This document shows positions 28,913-37,294 of a stretch of DNA of 64,000 nucleotides, piece after piece. The DNA comes from Betaproteobacteria bacterium (GTDB taxonomy: Bacteria > Pseudomonadota > Gammaproteobacteria > Burkholderiales > Thiobacillaceae), in NCBI GenBank assembly GCA_016234655.1, contig JACRAU010000031.1, positions 110,737 through 174,736 of the forward strand, given 5' to 3'. Position 1 is the stretch's first letter. Every line of letters starts with the position of its first letter. Both the position numbers and the translations under genes were made by a program. A model generated the notes under the pieces. It had not been told where the DNA came from. It was given only the letters and a program-made list of their open reading frames with translations, and made no database searches.

Positions 28913-30009
28913 GCAATCCACTCGGCCTGCATATGCCGCTCGGCCCCTTGATGATCGACGTGGTCGGCACCGCGCTCTCCGACGACGACCGTCGTCGCCT
29001 GCGCCACCCCTTGGTCGGCGGCGTGATCATCTTCAAGCGCAATTACGAGAGCCCGGAACAGATCGCCGCGCTGACCCGCGAGATCCACGCGCTGCGCAGC
29101 CCGCACCTGTTGATCGGCGTCGATCACGAGGGCGGCCGGGTCCAGCGTTTCCGCGAGGGCTTCACGCCGATCCCGCCGATGCGCGCGCTGGGCGCGGTGT
29201 GGGACGGGCACCCCATGCGGGCCAAGCGCCTGGCCAAGGATGCCGGCTACATCATGGGCGCCGAGCTGCGCGCGGTCGGCATCGATTTCAGCTTCGCGCC
29301 GGTACTCGACCTCGACTACGGCGCCAGCAGCGTGATCGGCGACCGCGCCTTCCATCGCAATCCGCAGGCGGTGTCCGAGCTGGCACATGCCCTGATGCTG
29401 GGCCTGCACGAGGCCGGCATGAGCGCGGTGGGCAAGCACTTTCCCGGCCACGGCTACATCGCGGCCGACTCGCATGTCGCCATTCCCATCGACGAGCGGC
29501 CCCTGGAAGACCTGGAGTTCGCCGATCTGATCCCGTTCCGCCAGATGCTCGATTGGGGCCTGGCCGCGATCATGCCGGCGCACGTGATCTACCCCAAGGT
29601 GGACGACCGGCCGGCCGGTTTTTCGCGTCGCTGGTTGCAGGACATCCTGCGCGGCCGGCTCGGCTTCGAGGGCGTGATCTTCAGCGACGACCTGGCGATG
29701 GCGGGCGCCAGCGTGGCCGGCGCCGCGGTCGAGCGGGCGCGCGCCGCGCTCGACGCCGGCTGCGACATGGCCCTGCTGTGCAACCACCCCGAGCTGGTGG
29801 ACGAGGTGCTGGCGAAACTTCAACGCCAGCCGGCGCCGGTGTCGTTGGTGCGCCTGGCGCGCATGCATGGCCGGCCGCACGCGCCGAACCGTGTCGCCTT
29901 GCACGAGAGCGCGCGTTATATGAACGCGGTACACCACCTGGCCGGCCTGGGCGAGGTAGATGCCGACCTGGCCTTCAACGATCCGACGAACACCTGTGGA
30001 AAAAATTAA
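28909..30009 (+). CDS. nagZ: Beta-N-acetylhexosaminidase NagZ
   Basis: NagZ is a cytoplasmic GH3 enzyme that removes GlcNAc from recycled cell-wall muropeptides. The GTG start overlaps the acpS stop. The 366-residue product has GVDHEGGRVQRF, the catalytic-loop VGKHFPGHGY and the nucleophile in FSDDLAMAGA. It overlaps the cation exporter start by 14 bases. Confidence 0.95.
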   Translation: MSNPLGLHMPLGPLMIDVVGTALSDDDRRRLRHPLVGGVIIFKRNYESPEQIAALTREIHALRSPHLLIGVDHEGGRVQRFREGFTPIPPMRALGAVWDGHPMRAKRLAKDAGYIMGAELRAVGIDFSFAPVLDLDYGASSVIGDRAFHRNPQAVSELAHALMLGLHEAGMSAVGKHFPGHGYIAADSHVAIPIDERPLEDLEFADLIPFRQMLDWGLAAIMPAHVIYPKVDDRPAGFSRRWLQDILRGRLGFEGVIFSDDLAMAGASVAGAAVERARAALDAGCDMALLCNHPELVDEVLAKLQRQPAPVSLVRLARMHGRPHAPNRVALHESARYMNAVHHLAGLGEVDADLAFNDPTNTCGKN

Positions 30010-30937
30010 CTCAGACCTGTCCCTCGACCGCGGCACCGACCACGCCCATCACCACCTCGGCCACGGCGGCGGCCATGCCCACCTGACTGGCGCGCTGATG
30101 TTCACCTTGGCCTTCGCCTTGGTCGAGGCGGTGGCCGGCTACTACTCCGGCTCGCTCGCGTTGCTGTCCGATGCCGGCCACATGCTGACCGACTCCACCG
30201 CGCTGGGCCTGGCCGCGCTGACCGCCTGGCTGGCCCGGCGGCCGCCGTCGCGGCGCCATACCTATGGTTTGGTGCGGCTGGAGATCATTGCCGCGCTGGC
30301 CAATGCCCTGCTGATGTTCGGCCTGGTCGGTTTCATCGCCGTCGAGGCGGTGGAGCGTTTCGCCCAGCCGCGCGCGGTGCAAGGCGGCCTCGTCACCGTG
30401 GTCGCCATCGTCGGTCTCTTGGTCAACCTCGGCGTGGCCTGGCAGTTGAGCCGGGGCGAGAAGACCCTGAACACCCGCGCCGCGCTGCTGCACGTGATGG
30501 GCGACCTGCTCGGCTCGGTCGCCGCCCTGGCGGCCGGCCTGGTGATCTATTTCACCGGCTGGATGCCGATCGACCCGATCCTGTCGCTGGTAGTCTCCGG
30601 CCTGATCCTGGTCTCCGCCTGGCGCCTGCTGGCCGAGGCGCTCGACGTGCTGCTCGAGGCGGTGCCGGGGCATGTCGACATCGAGGCGGTCGCCCGCGAT
30701 CTGGCCGGCATCGACGGCGTGGCCGAGGTGCACGACCTGCATATCTGGACGCTGTCCTCCGGCAAGATCGCCTTATCGGCCCACCTCGACGTGGAAAACC
30801 TGGCCGACTGGCCGCGCGTGCTGGCCGAGGGCCGGCAGCGCCTGAACACCCGGCACGGCATCGGCCACGTGACCTTGCAGCCGGAGCTGGCGCAGGATCG
30901 GCAGGATCAGCCGTTTCATATACTGCATCAGGTCTAG
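29996..30937 (+). CDS. Cation diffusion facilitator (ZitB/CzcD-like Zn exporter)
   Basis: A 313-residue CDF transporter with a His-rich N-terminus (HAHHHLGHGGGHAH), six helices and the metal-site motifs LSDAGHMLTD and HVMGDLLGS (H-x3-D in helix 5), typical of zinc exporters with proton exchange. The C-terminal cytoplasmic domain carries VHDLHIWTLSSGK. GTG 29996 is chosen because the His-rich head follows directly; it overlaps the nagZ 3' end. Confidence 0.92.
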   Translation: MEKINSDLSLDRGTDHAHHHLGHGGGHAHLTGALMFTLAFALVEAVAGYYSGSLALLSDAGHMLTDSTALGLAALTAWLARRPPSRRHTYGLVRLEIIAALANALLMFGLVGFIAVEAVERFAQPRAVQGGLVTVVAIVGLLVNLGVAWQLSRGEKTLNTRAALLHVMGDLLGSVAALAAGLVIYFTGWMPIDPILSLVVSGLILVSAWRLLAEALDVLLEAVPGHVDIEAVARDLAGIDGVAEVHDLHIWTLSSGKIALSAHLDVENLADWPRVLAEGRQRLNTRHGIGHVTLQPELAQDRQDQPFHILHQV

Positions 30938-30957
30938 CCGAGAACACGGGAGTTGTG

Positions 30958-32133
30958 ATGAAACGTAGACGCCTCTATACCCGCCACCGCCTGAGCCGCG
31001 ACGCCGAGCGCCTGTCCTGGCTGGCCACCGGCCTGGCCGATTCCGGTAGTCGGGTCGAAGACGCCTTCTGGGAGGGCGAACTGACGCCCTTGATCGAAAA
31101 GTTGCTGCACGCCGACGACGAAGAGGCCTTCAACCAGGCGCTCGACCGCCTGTACGAAACCCACTCGCGCGCCTACGACGAGCTGGCCGACCTGATCGAG
31201 GCCGGGGCCGAGGGCAGTCGCTTGACGGTCGGCGACGGCGAGGCCTGGTCCGGCCTGCTGCTCGCCTTGCCCATCCTGGCCTGGTCGCGCTACAGCATTC
31301 CCACCCGCGGCGTGCCCAAGACCGCGCTGCAAGGCTTGCGCGCGCAACTGGCGGCGCACGTGCTGGCCGAGGGCGCGCGCTTCGCCGTGGCCGATTACCT
31401 GTTCAGCCCGGACCAGTTGCCGCGCGGTTACTGCGAGACCCGGCAGCTCGCCGAGTCGCTCTGGCCGGCCGCCGTGGAAAACCGCGATTTCAACATCGAG
31501 GCCAAGAAGATGCCGGAGACCGCCGCTTTCGTCTCCGATGTGCGCTATCTGCTGGTCGCCGTGGCCGTGCCGGCGGGCCATGCCCTGTTCCGCTGGAACG
31601 AGGCCGACGGCAGCCGCGAACAGGCCCTGGCGCAGTGGCGCGAGCAGGGCGGCGCCAACCTGCAAACCGTCATGGCCGGCTGCGCCTTCGAACTGCTGCA
31701 ACCCGACGCCTACTTTGCCGCCTGGCGCCAGGCCGATCGCGAGATTCGTCCCTACGCCTTGCGCGCGGCGGTGGCCTATCTGCAAGCCATGCTGAGCAGT
31801 CCGGCCGGCCTGCTGCGCGCGGTGATTGCGCCGTTCTACGACCACTGGCTGGTCGAATACCGCATCGGCTTCGCTTTGTCCGGCTCCGACGAGCTGGTGC
31901 ACGGCGTGGTCTGGCCCCTGCTCGGGCCGGAAGAAGAGAGCGGCGAGACCCCGACCGAGATCGAGCGCATCCTGCGCGAGTCCGGCGTCGGCGAGGTCAT
32001 CCTGCACGGCCAGCGCTTCCCGCTGGAATACTGCGACGATTGCGGCGCGCCGCTCTATCCCAACCCCGAGGGCGAGAGCGTGCATGCCGAAATGCCGGAG
32101 GGCCACGACAGCCCGCCGGCGCATTTGCATTGA
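30958..32133 (+). CDS. DUF2863 family protein
   Basis: A 391-residue soluble protein matching DUF2863, a betaproteobacterial family of unknown function, in its start (MKRRRLYTRHRLSRDAERLSW), the GLADSGSRVEDAFWE segment and the VAGCAFELLQP-type core. A C-terminal C-x2-C (CDDCGAPLYP) suggests a small metal site. GGGAG fits ATG 30958 better than the GTG one codon before. Heptamer repeats begin at its stop codon. Confidence 0.85.
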   Translation: MKRRRLYTRHRLSRDAERLSWLATGLADSGSRVEDAFWEGELTPLIEKLLHADDEEAFNQALDRLYETHSRAYDELADLIEAGAEGSRLTVGDGEAWSGLLLALPILAWSRYSIPTRGVPKTALQGLRAQLAAHVLAEGARFAVADYLFSPDQLPRGYCETRQLAESLWPAAVENRDFNIEAKKMPETAAFVSDVRYLLVAVAVPAGHALFRWNEADGSREQALAQWREQGGANLQTVMAGCAFELLQPDAYFAAWRQADREIRPYALRAAVAYLQAMLSSPAGLLRAVIAPFYDHWLVEYRIGFALSGSDELVHGVVWPLLGPEEESGETPTEIERILRESGVGEVILHGQRFPLEYCDDCGAPLYPNPEGESVHAEMPEGHDSPPAHLH

Positions 32134-32166
32134 GGCGTGGGGTGTGGGGCTAGCGGCGAGGGGCGT
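32132..32166 (+). repeat. Degenerate 7-base repeats after the DUF2863 gene
   Basis: Five 7-base units (GAGGCGT, GGGGTGT, GGGGCTA, GCGGCGA, GGGGCGT) run from the stop codon of the DUF2863 gene into the gap. They belong to the GCNWRRG family seen elsewhere in the window. Confidence 0.75.
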
Positions 32167-32170
32167 GGCA

Positions 32171-32206
32171 CGTCATCGCGAGCCGCGCGGCGGCGTGGCG
32201 ATCCAT
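32171..32206. repeat. Short dispersed repeat of the GTCATYGCGAG...GCGATCCATG type
   Basis: The 36 bases start CGTCATCGCGAG, pass through alternating GC triplets and end GTGGCGATCCATG. This matches a widespread class of short imperfect palindromes in bacterial intergenic DNA. Only one copy is in the window. Confidence 0.55.
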
Positions 32207-32249
32207 GGCGCATCGGCCCCATCATCAAGTGATCTGACTGGAACCGAGC

Positions 32250-32957
32250 ATGTTTGACCCGAATTGCACGGCTTGCCCGCGCCTGGCTACCTTCTTGGCC
32301 GATTGCCGCGCCACGCGGCCAGATTACTTCGGCCGGCCGGTGCCGCCGTTCGGCGCGGCCGAACCCAAGCTGCTCATCGTCGGCCTGGCCCCCGGCTACC
32401 ACGGCGCCAACCGCAGCGGCCGGCCCTTCACCGGCGACCATGCCGGCGTGCTGCTGTACGAGACCCTGCACGCGTTCGGCTATGCCAGCCGGCCGACCTC
32501 GACCGCAGCCGACGACGGCCTCGAACTCATCGGCTGCCGCATCACCAACGCGGTCAAATGCGTGCCGCCGGAAAACAAACCCACCCCGGACGAGATCAAG
32601 CGCTGCAACGGTTTCCTGAAAGCGGAACTGGAAGGCCTGCCCCAAGGCACGGCAGTGCTCGCCCTGGGCCAGATCGCCCACGGCGCGGTTTTGCGCGCGC
32701 TCGGTTTGAAATTGAAGGACTACCCTTTCGGCCACGCCGCCGTGCATTCACTCCCCTCTCCCGCAAGCGGGAGATACCGAAGGGTAGGGGCTTCATCAGG
32801 GGCTGGGGGAGAGGGAAAGGCCGTGGCAGAGGGCGCAGTCCGCCGCCTCTACGACAGCTACCACTGTAGCCGCTACAACACCCAAACCCGCCGGCTCACG
32901 CCCGAGATGTTCAAGGCGGTGTTCGCCCGGATACGAACCGATTCAAAGGAGGCCTGA
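32250..32957 (+). CDS. Uracil-DNA glycosylase, family 5 (UdgB-like), with in-frame repeat
   Basis: This iron-sulfur uracil-DNA glycosylase removes deaminated bases from DNA. Motif I is GLAPGYHGANRSGRPFTGD, the family 5 form. Cysteines in CTACPRLA, GCRITNAVKC and HCSRYN can ligate the cluster, and motif III reads HCSRYNTQTRRLT. Between VHS and RRLYDSYH about 25 to 30 extra residues (LPSPASG, then GAGGEG) are encoded by a REP-like palindrome. The insertion keeps frame and lies only about 25 residues before motif III. The 235-residue length is explained by this insertion. Activity is plausible but untested. Confidence 0.9.
   Translation: MFDPNCTACPRLATFLADCRATRPDYFGRPVPPFGAAEPKLLIVGLAPGYHGANRSGRPFTGDHAGVLLYETLHAFGYASRPTSTAADDGLELIGCRITNAVKCVPPENKPTPDEIKRCNGFLKAELEGLPQGTAVLALGQIAHGAVLRALGLKLKDYPFGHAAVHSLPSPASGRYRRVGASSGAGGEGKAVAEGAVRRLYDSYHCSRYNTQTRRLTPEMFKAVFARIRTDSKEA
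32748..32818. repeat. REP-like palindrome inside the uracil-DNA glycosylase gene
   Basis: TCTCCCGC (32757-32764) and GCGGGAGA (32767-32774) form a hairpin, followed by GGGGCTTCATCAGGGGCTGGGGGAGAGGG in the second half. The pattern closely matches the element at 62277 in trpC, including the reading frame used. Confidence 0.85.
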
Positions 32958-32959
32958 CC

Positions 32960-33148
32960 ATGCCCGTCGTCACCATCAAGCTCGCCGGCACCTTCAGCCG
33001 CGAACAGAAAAAGCAGATCGCCCAAGAGATCACCGACACCCTGGAGCGCGTGGGCGGCAAGCCCCGGCGCTACACCTACATCGCCTTCGAGGAACTGCCG
33101 GACGAGAACTGGGCGATTGCGGGGGAGTTGCTGGATAGAGAGGGCTAA
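32960..33148 (+). CDS. 4-oxalocrotonate tautomerase family protein
   Basis: A 62-residue tautomerase-fold protein with the catalytic Pro directly after Met (MPVVTIKLAG). Members use the N-terminal proline as a general base; the substrate here is unknown. It starts two bases after the glycosylase stop and is probably co-transcribed with it. Confidence 0.9.
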   Translation: MPVVTIKLAGTFSREQKKQIAQEITDTLERVGGKPRRYTYIAFEELPDENWAIAGELLDREG

Positions 33149-33203
33149 CGGCATTTTTCGTCGTCATTCCCGCAGAAGCGGAAAAGGCAAAAGGCAAGAC
33201 CAC

Positions 33204-33812
33204 TCAGCTGGTGGTTTTGCTGAAAGAGTCTTTCACGAGTTTATCGAACTCGTCATTTTTAATTTTTGTTAGGGTCATGTGGGTCTGAGTAAGTTCGTCG
33301 CCCATGTCTACAAAATATCCATCACCGTACTCGAATTTTCCATTGGCGTTCTTGTAGAACTTTATGTACCCATAGTTGCGTACGCGCTTGCCATTTTTCA
33401 CAAGCGTGGCATCTGCAGTGAACGACAGTTCCTCTTGATCTTCATCGTAGTGAATGTCTCTACTGCTCCACTCTGACCCGAGAGTCCCGTCACAATTGAT
33501 GCCGTAGCCCTTATATACGTGATCGGTATGGGCAAATTCGATTTTACAAACACTTGTTGGCCTATTTTCATTGTTTGTGAGGTCGATTTTCCATGCTCCT
33601 TCTATCTTGCGGAGTGGCGAGAATCGCCGGCTAACAGCTCTGCTGCCACCGATGAGTTCATACGTAACGAGCAATAAGGCCCCAATGCCTACCGCGCCCG
33701 TTAGGGCGGCTGAGATTGGCCATTCTAGGGTTTTGGTAAAAAGTTGATCATGAGCTATCGCGATTAGAAGGGAAATTAGTGCGCCATAAACTGCCGCAAT
33801 GCTTTGCCTCAT
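33204..33812 (-). CDS. Orphan two-helix, beta-rich membrane protein (S-2TMbeta/Cap15-like)
   Basis: The 202-residue protein has two N-terminal membrane helices (about 4-20 and 33-52), then a polar, beta-rich domain from [10 protein letters not shown] onward with many alternating aromatic residues ([30 protein letters not shown]). This matches the plan of S-2TMbeta (Cap15) effectors of CBASS, where a beta-barrel binds a cyclic nucleotide and the helices disrupt the membrane. No CD-NTase or other CBASS gene is next to it. The gene is clearly AT-richer than its neighbours (line 33241-33300 has 23 G+C of 60), suggesting transfer. AGGGGG precedes the ATG at good spacing. Family assignment rests on architecture, not on recognised motifs. 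Confidence 0.6.
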   Translation of the reverse strand: MRQSIAAVYGALISLLIAIAHDQLFTKTLEWPISAALTGAVGIGALLLVTYELIGGSRAVSRRFSPLRKIEGAWKIDLTNNENRPTSVCKIEFAHTDHVYKGYGINCDGTLGSEWSSRDIHYDEDQEELSFTADATLVKNGKRVRNYGYIKFYKNANGKFEYGDGYFVDMGDELTQTHMTLTKIKNDEFDKLVKDSFSKTTS

Positions 33813-33911
33813 TATTGCCCCCTGGGATTAATTTGTGAAATTAAACGCTTAACCCTACAAGTCAGGCAAGCGGCACTCGCAGACGGCACGGTCTGCAATA
33901 AACTTGCCCCC

Positions 33912-35738
33912 ATGACCGAAACCGCCTATCCCGCCGGCCCGGGCTTTGACCCGGCCGCCGTCCTCAAGAGCCTGCCCAATCGCCCCGGCGTCTACCGCAT
34001 GCTGGGCGAGGAGGGCGAGGTGCTCTATGTCGGCAAGGCGCGCGACTTGAAGAAGCGGGTGTCGAGTTATTTCCAGAAGTCCGACCTCTCACCCCGCATC
34101 CGGCACATGGTGGCGCGCATCCGGGATATCCAGATTACGGTGACCCGGTCCGAGGCCGAGGCTTTGCTGCTGGAGAACAACCAGATCAAGGGTCTGGCGC
34201 CGCGTTACAACATCCTGTTCCGCGACGACAAGTCCTACCCTTATCTGCTGCTGACCGGCCATGCTTGGCCGCGCCTGGCCTATTTTCGCGGCACGCCGGA
34301 TAAGCGCGACCGGGTGTTCGGGCCGTTCCCGAATTCCTTCGCGGTGCGCGAGAGTATCCAGATTTTGCAGAAGGTGTTTCGCCTGCGCACTTGCGAGGAC
34401 TCGGTGTTCGCCAATCGCTCGCGGCCCTGCCTGCTGTTTCAGATCAAGCGGTGCAGCGGGCCTTGCGTCGGGCTGATCGCGGATGCGGATTACGTCCGCG
34501 ATGTGGGCAATGCGCTGTTGTTCTTGCAGGGCAAGGACGACGAACTCTCCCGCGACCTGACCGCGAAGATGGAGGCGGCGTCGAACGCGCTCAAATTTGA
34601 GGAGGCGGCCTTCTACCGCGACCAGGTCCAGGCCCTGACCCGCATCCGCGAGAAGCAGTTCGTCGAGAGCCGCAGCGCGCAGGATGCCGATGTGATCGCG
34701 GTGGCGATCAAGGCGCCGGTGGTCTGCGTCTACCTGATGATGATCCGCGGCGGCCGCAGCCTGGGCGGCCGGGCCTTCTTTCCCAATACGGGCGAGGGCA
34801 TCGAGGCGGCGGAGGTGGTCGAGGCCTTCGTTTCCCAGCACTATGCCGGCCGGCCGGTGCCGCCGCTCTTGGTGCTGGATGCCGCCGCCGCGCCCGAGGG
34901 GCTGGAGGACTGGCTGACGGAGGCGGCCGAGCACAAGGTGCAGGTGCTGGCCAACGCGGTGGGCGAGCGCCGGGCCTGGCTGGCCATGGCCCAGAGCAAT
35001 GCCGAGCTGGCGCTGACCGCGCGCGAGGGCCAGCGCGCCAGCCAGGAGGCGCGGCTGGCCGCGCTGAACGAGGTGTTGGGCGAGGAGGCCATCCACCGCA
35101 TCGAGTGCTTCGATGTCAGCCACACCCTGGGCGAGGCCACGGTGGTGTCCTGCGTGGTCTACGACAAGGGGGCGATGCAGCCATCGGAATACCGTCGCTT
35201 TAATATCACGGACATCACGCCGGGCGACGATTACGCCGCCATGCGCGATGCCTTGACCCGGCGCTATGGCAAGCTGGCGGCCGGCGAGGGCGTGCTGCCC
35301 GACCTGCTCTTGATCGACGGCGGCAAGGGCCAGTTGAACGTGGCGGTCGAGGTGCTGACCGAGCTGGGCCTGGCCGAGCTGCCGATGGTGGGCGTGGCCA
35401 AGGGCGAGGCGCGCAAGCCGGGGCTGGAGCAGTTGTTTCGGCCGGGCGCGGCGGATTCGATCAGCCTGCCCTCCGACCACCCGGCCCTGCACCTGATCCA
35501 GCAGGTGCGGGACGAGGCGCATCGCTTCGCCATCACCGGCCACCGGGCCAAGCGCGGCAAGCAGCGCACCACATCCAGCCTGGAGGGCATCCCCGGCGTG
35601 GGGCCGAAGCGGCGGCAAAGTCTGTTGCAGCGTTTCGGCGGTTTGCGCGGCGTGGTCGCCGCCGGGGTGGAAGAGCTGGCCCAAGTGGAAGGAATTAGCC
35701 GAGAATTGGCGGAACGGATTTATCGGGAGCTGCACTGA
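33912..35738 (+). CDS. uvrC: Excinuclease ABC subunit C
   Basis: UvrC makes both incisions in nucleotide excision repair. It has 608 residues: a GIY-YIG nuclease domain ([20 protein letters not shown]), a UVR motif ([12 protein letters not shown]), the RNase H-like endonuclease domain ([22 protein letters not shown]) and a C-terminal helix-hairpin-helix ([13 protein letters not shown]). ATG 33912 (MTETAYP) is chosen because the frame upstream lacks family sequence. The stop abuts the pgsA ATG. Confidence 0.97.
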   Translation: MTETAYPAGPGFDPAAVLKSLPNRPGVYRMLGEEGEVLYVGKARDLKKRVSSYFQKSDLSPRIRHMVARIRDIQITVTRSEAEALLLENNQIKGLAPRYNILFRDDKSYPYLLLTGHAWPRLAYFRGTPDKRDRVFGPFPNSFAVRESIQILQKVFRLRTCEDSVFANRSRPCLLFQIKRCSGPCVGLIADADYVRDVGNALLFLQGKDDELSRDLTAKMEAASNALKFEEAAFYRDQVQALTRIREKQFVESRSAQDADVIAVAIKAPVVCVYLMMIRGGRSLGGRAFFPNTGEGIEAAEVVEAFVSQHYAGRPVPPLLVLDAAAAPEGLEDWLTEAAEHKVQVLANAVGERRAWLAMAQSNAELALTAREGQRASQEARLAALNEVLGEEAIHRIECFDVSHTLGEATVVSCVVYDKGAMQPSEYRRFNITDITPGDDYAAMRDALTRRYGKLAAGEGVLPDLLLIDGGKGQLNVAVEVLTELGLAELPMVGVAKGEARKPGLEQLFRPGAADSISLPSDHPALHLIQQVRDEAHRFAITGHRAKRGKQRTTSSLEGIPGVGPKRRQSLLQRFGGLRGVVAAGVEELAQVEGISRELAERIYRELH

Positions 35739-36317
35739 ATGCCATTTAATTTGCCCAACGCCCTGACCTGGCTGCGGATCGCGCTGATCCCGCTGTTCGT
35801 CGTGGTGTTCTACCTGCCCGAAGGTTGGCTGCCCAAGCATTCGGTCAATCTCAGCGCGACCCTGATCTTCGCCGTCGCCGCCATCACCGACTGGCTGGAC
35901 GGTTATCTCGCTCGCAAGTTGAACCAGATGTCTGCCTTCGGCGCCTTCCTCGATCCGGTGGCGGACAAGCTGATGGTGGCCGCCGCGCTGATCGTGCTGG
36001 TGGATTTGGACCGGGCGGGGGTGACGGTGTCGCTGATCATCATCGGCCGCGAGATTGCGATCTCCGCGCTGCGCGAATGGATGGCCAAGATCGGCCGCAG
36101 CAAGAGCGTGGCGGTGTCCTTTGTCGGCAAGTTGAAGACCACGGCGCAGATGGCGGCGCTGTTCATGTTGCTCTATTACGAGCCGGTGTTCGGCTTTACC
36201 CAGGTGGCGCTGGTCGGCAGTTGGTTGCTCGATCTGGCCGCCTTGCTGACGCTGATCTCCATGGCTTACTACTTGCGGATGGCCTGGGACGCGCTAAAAG
36301 ATCAGCCGGCGGCTTGA
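35739..36317 (+). CDS. pgsA: CDP-diacylglycerol-glycerol-3-phosphate 3-phosphatidyltransferase
   Basis: PgsA makes phosphatidylglycerophosphate, the precursor of phosphatidylglycerol. The CDP-alcohol phosphatidyltransferase motif D-G-x2-A-R-x8-G-x3-D-x3-D is complete in DWLDGYLARKLNQ to AFLDPVADKL. The protein has 192 residues and several helices. Its stop codon lies inside the -35 hexamer of the tRNA promoter that follows. Confidence 0.96.
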   Translation: MPFNLPNALTWLRIALIPLFVVVFYLPEGWLPKHSVNLSATLIFAVAAITDWLDGYLARKLNQMSAFGAFLDPVADKLMVAAALIVLVDLDRAGVTVSLIIIGREIAISALREWMAKIGRSKSVAVSFVGKLKTTAQMAALFMLLYYEPVFGFTQVALVGSWLLDLAALLTLISMAYYLRMAWDALKDQPAA

Positions 36318-36341
36318 CAAGATTTAAGCGATGTATAGAAT
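36314..36341 (+). promoter_or_regulatory. Promoter of the tRNA-Gly/Cys/Leu cluster
   Basis: TTGACA (36314-36319) and TAGAAT (36336-36341) are 16 bases apart, with the -10 about 16 bases before tRNA-Gly. The pgsA stop (36315-36317) is part of the -35 box. Confidence 0.8.
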
Positions 36342-36357
36342 GCGCGTTCTGTTTTGC

Positions 36358-36433
<76 letters not shown>

Positions 36434-36441
36434 GAATTCCC

Positions 36442-36518
36442 GGGGAAAACGCTGGGTTTTGGTCGGCGCGGCACATTCGGTGTGCTGGCCTTCGCCGAAA
36501 CCGGGTTTTCCCCTTTTT
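36442..36518 (+). terminator. Long structured spacer with T-rich end between tRNA-Gly and tRNA-Cys
   Basis: GGGGAAAAC (36442-36450) pairs with GTTTTCCCC (36505-36513). Inside are GGTTT/AAACC and CGGCG/CGCCG helices, with an apical GCACA/TGTGC stem. TTTTT follows. It could terminate or attenuate readthrough, or be a processing structure. Confidence 0.55.
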
Positions 36519-36536
36519 ACTTTTAAGCCGATTTTC

Positions 36537-36610
36537 GGCGCGGTAGCAAAGCGGTTATGCAGAGGATTGCAAATCCTTCCAGGGCGGTTCGACTCCGCCC
36601 CGCGCCTCCA
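36537..36610 (+). tRNA. tRNA-Cys (GCA)
   Basis: A 74-base tRNA with acceptor GGCGCGG/CCGCGCC, encoded CCA, and anticodon loop TTGCAAA (GCA). Confidence 0.97.
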
Positions 36611-36649
36611 GTTGCTTCCCCTGGTTGTTGCTAAAACTGATCGCCGCCC

Positions 36650-36736
36650 GCCCGGGTGGTGGAATAGGTAGACACAAGGGACTTAAAATCCCTCGCTCGC
36701 AAGGGCGTACCGGTTCGAGTCCGGTCCCGGGCACCA
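36650..36736 (+). tRNA. tRNA-Leu (UAA)
   Basis: An 87-base tRNA with acceptor GCCCGGG, long variable arm, encoded CCA and anticodon loop CTTAAAA (UAA, codon UUA). Confidence 0.97.
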
Positions 36737-36776
36737 GCCGAGTCGTGTCAAGGGGCATTTTTTTCAAAAATGTTGT

Positions 36777-36820
36777 TATAATCGCAGGGTTTACGGAATG
36801 GGCTTTGAGCCCATTTTTTG
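36777..36820 (+). promoter_or_regulatory. rimP leader: -10 element and early terminator (attenuator candidate)
   Basis: TATAAT (36777-36782) is followed by an intrinsic terminator: AATGGGCT (36797-36804), loop TTG, AGCCCATT (36808-36815) and a T run. This lies 20 bases before rimP, so most of the short leader would be the terminator. Attenuators ahead of rimP-nusA-infB are known in gammaproteobacteria (Rfam rimP leader); equivalence here is inferred. Confidence 0.65.
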
Positions 36821-36839
36821 TTTCTGCGGGATCGAGTTT

Positions 36840-37265
36840 ATGGATGTGCAAGCACTGATCGAGCCGACCCTGGCGGGTATGGGCTACGAACTGGTGGCGC
36901 TGGAGCGGGTCGGGCGCGGTTTGTTGCGCCTGTTCATCGACAAGCCGGGCGGCATCCAGATCGACGATTGCGTGCGGGTGAGCAACCAGCTGACCCGGCT
37001 GTTCACCGTCGAGAACGTCGACTACGACCGGCTCGAGGTGTCGTCGCCGGGCCTGGACCGGCCGCTGGTCAAGGAAGCGGATTTTGTTCGTTTCGCCGGC
37101 GAGCAGGCCCAAGTGAAGCTGCGCCTGCCCATGGACGGGCGGCGCAAGTACGTCGGCCAGTTGGTCGGCGTGCAGGATGGCGCGGTGCAAATGCGCACCG
37201 AACAGGGCGAGGTGGCGATTCCGATGGCGGAGATCGAATCGGCCCGCCTGGTTCCGCAGTTTTGA
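36840..37265 (+). CDS. rimP: Ribosome maturation factor RimP
   Basis: RimP assists assembly of the 30S subunit. ATG 36840 ([19 protein letters not shown]) is the family start; the longer frame upstream runs through the terminator hairpin. The 141-residue protein has [13 protein letters not shown] and [10 protein letters not shown]. It heads the rimP-nusA-infB-rbfA-truB-rpsO-pnp block, 29 bases before nusA. Confidence 0.96.
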   Translation: MDVQALIEPTLAGMGYELVALERVGRGLLRLFIDKPGGIQIDDCVRVSNQLTRLFTVENVDYDRLEVSSPGLDRPLVKEADFVRFAGEQAQVKLRLPMDGRRKYVGQLVGVQDGAVQMRTEQGEVAIPMAEIESARLVPQF

Positions 37266-37294
37266 ATGGTTAGAAGGTTTAGCCGGAGGACGCA

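Noticed and set aside
33149..33911. A complete CBASS or other defence operon around the S-2TMbeta-like gene
   Set aside because: Neighbours are a tautomerase, a DNA repair glycosylase and uvrC; no CD-NTase, E1/E2/JAB or HORMA/TRIP13 gene is present.
34089..35840. Long minus-strand frame opposite uvrC (583 codons)
   Set aside because: Antisense shadow with repetitive Gln/His/Leu composition.
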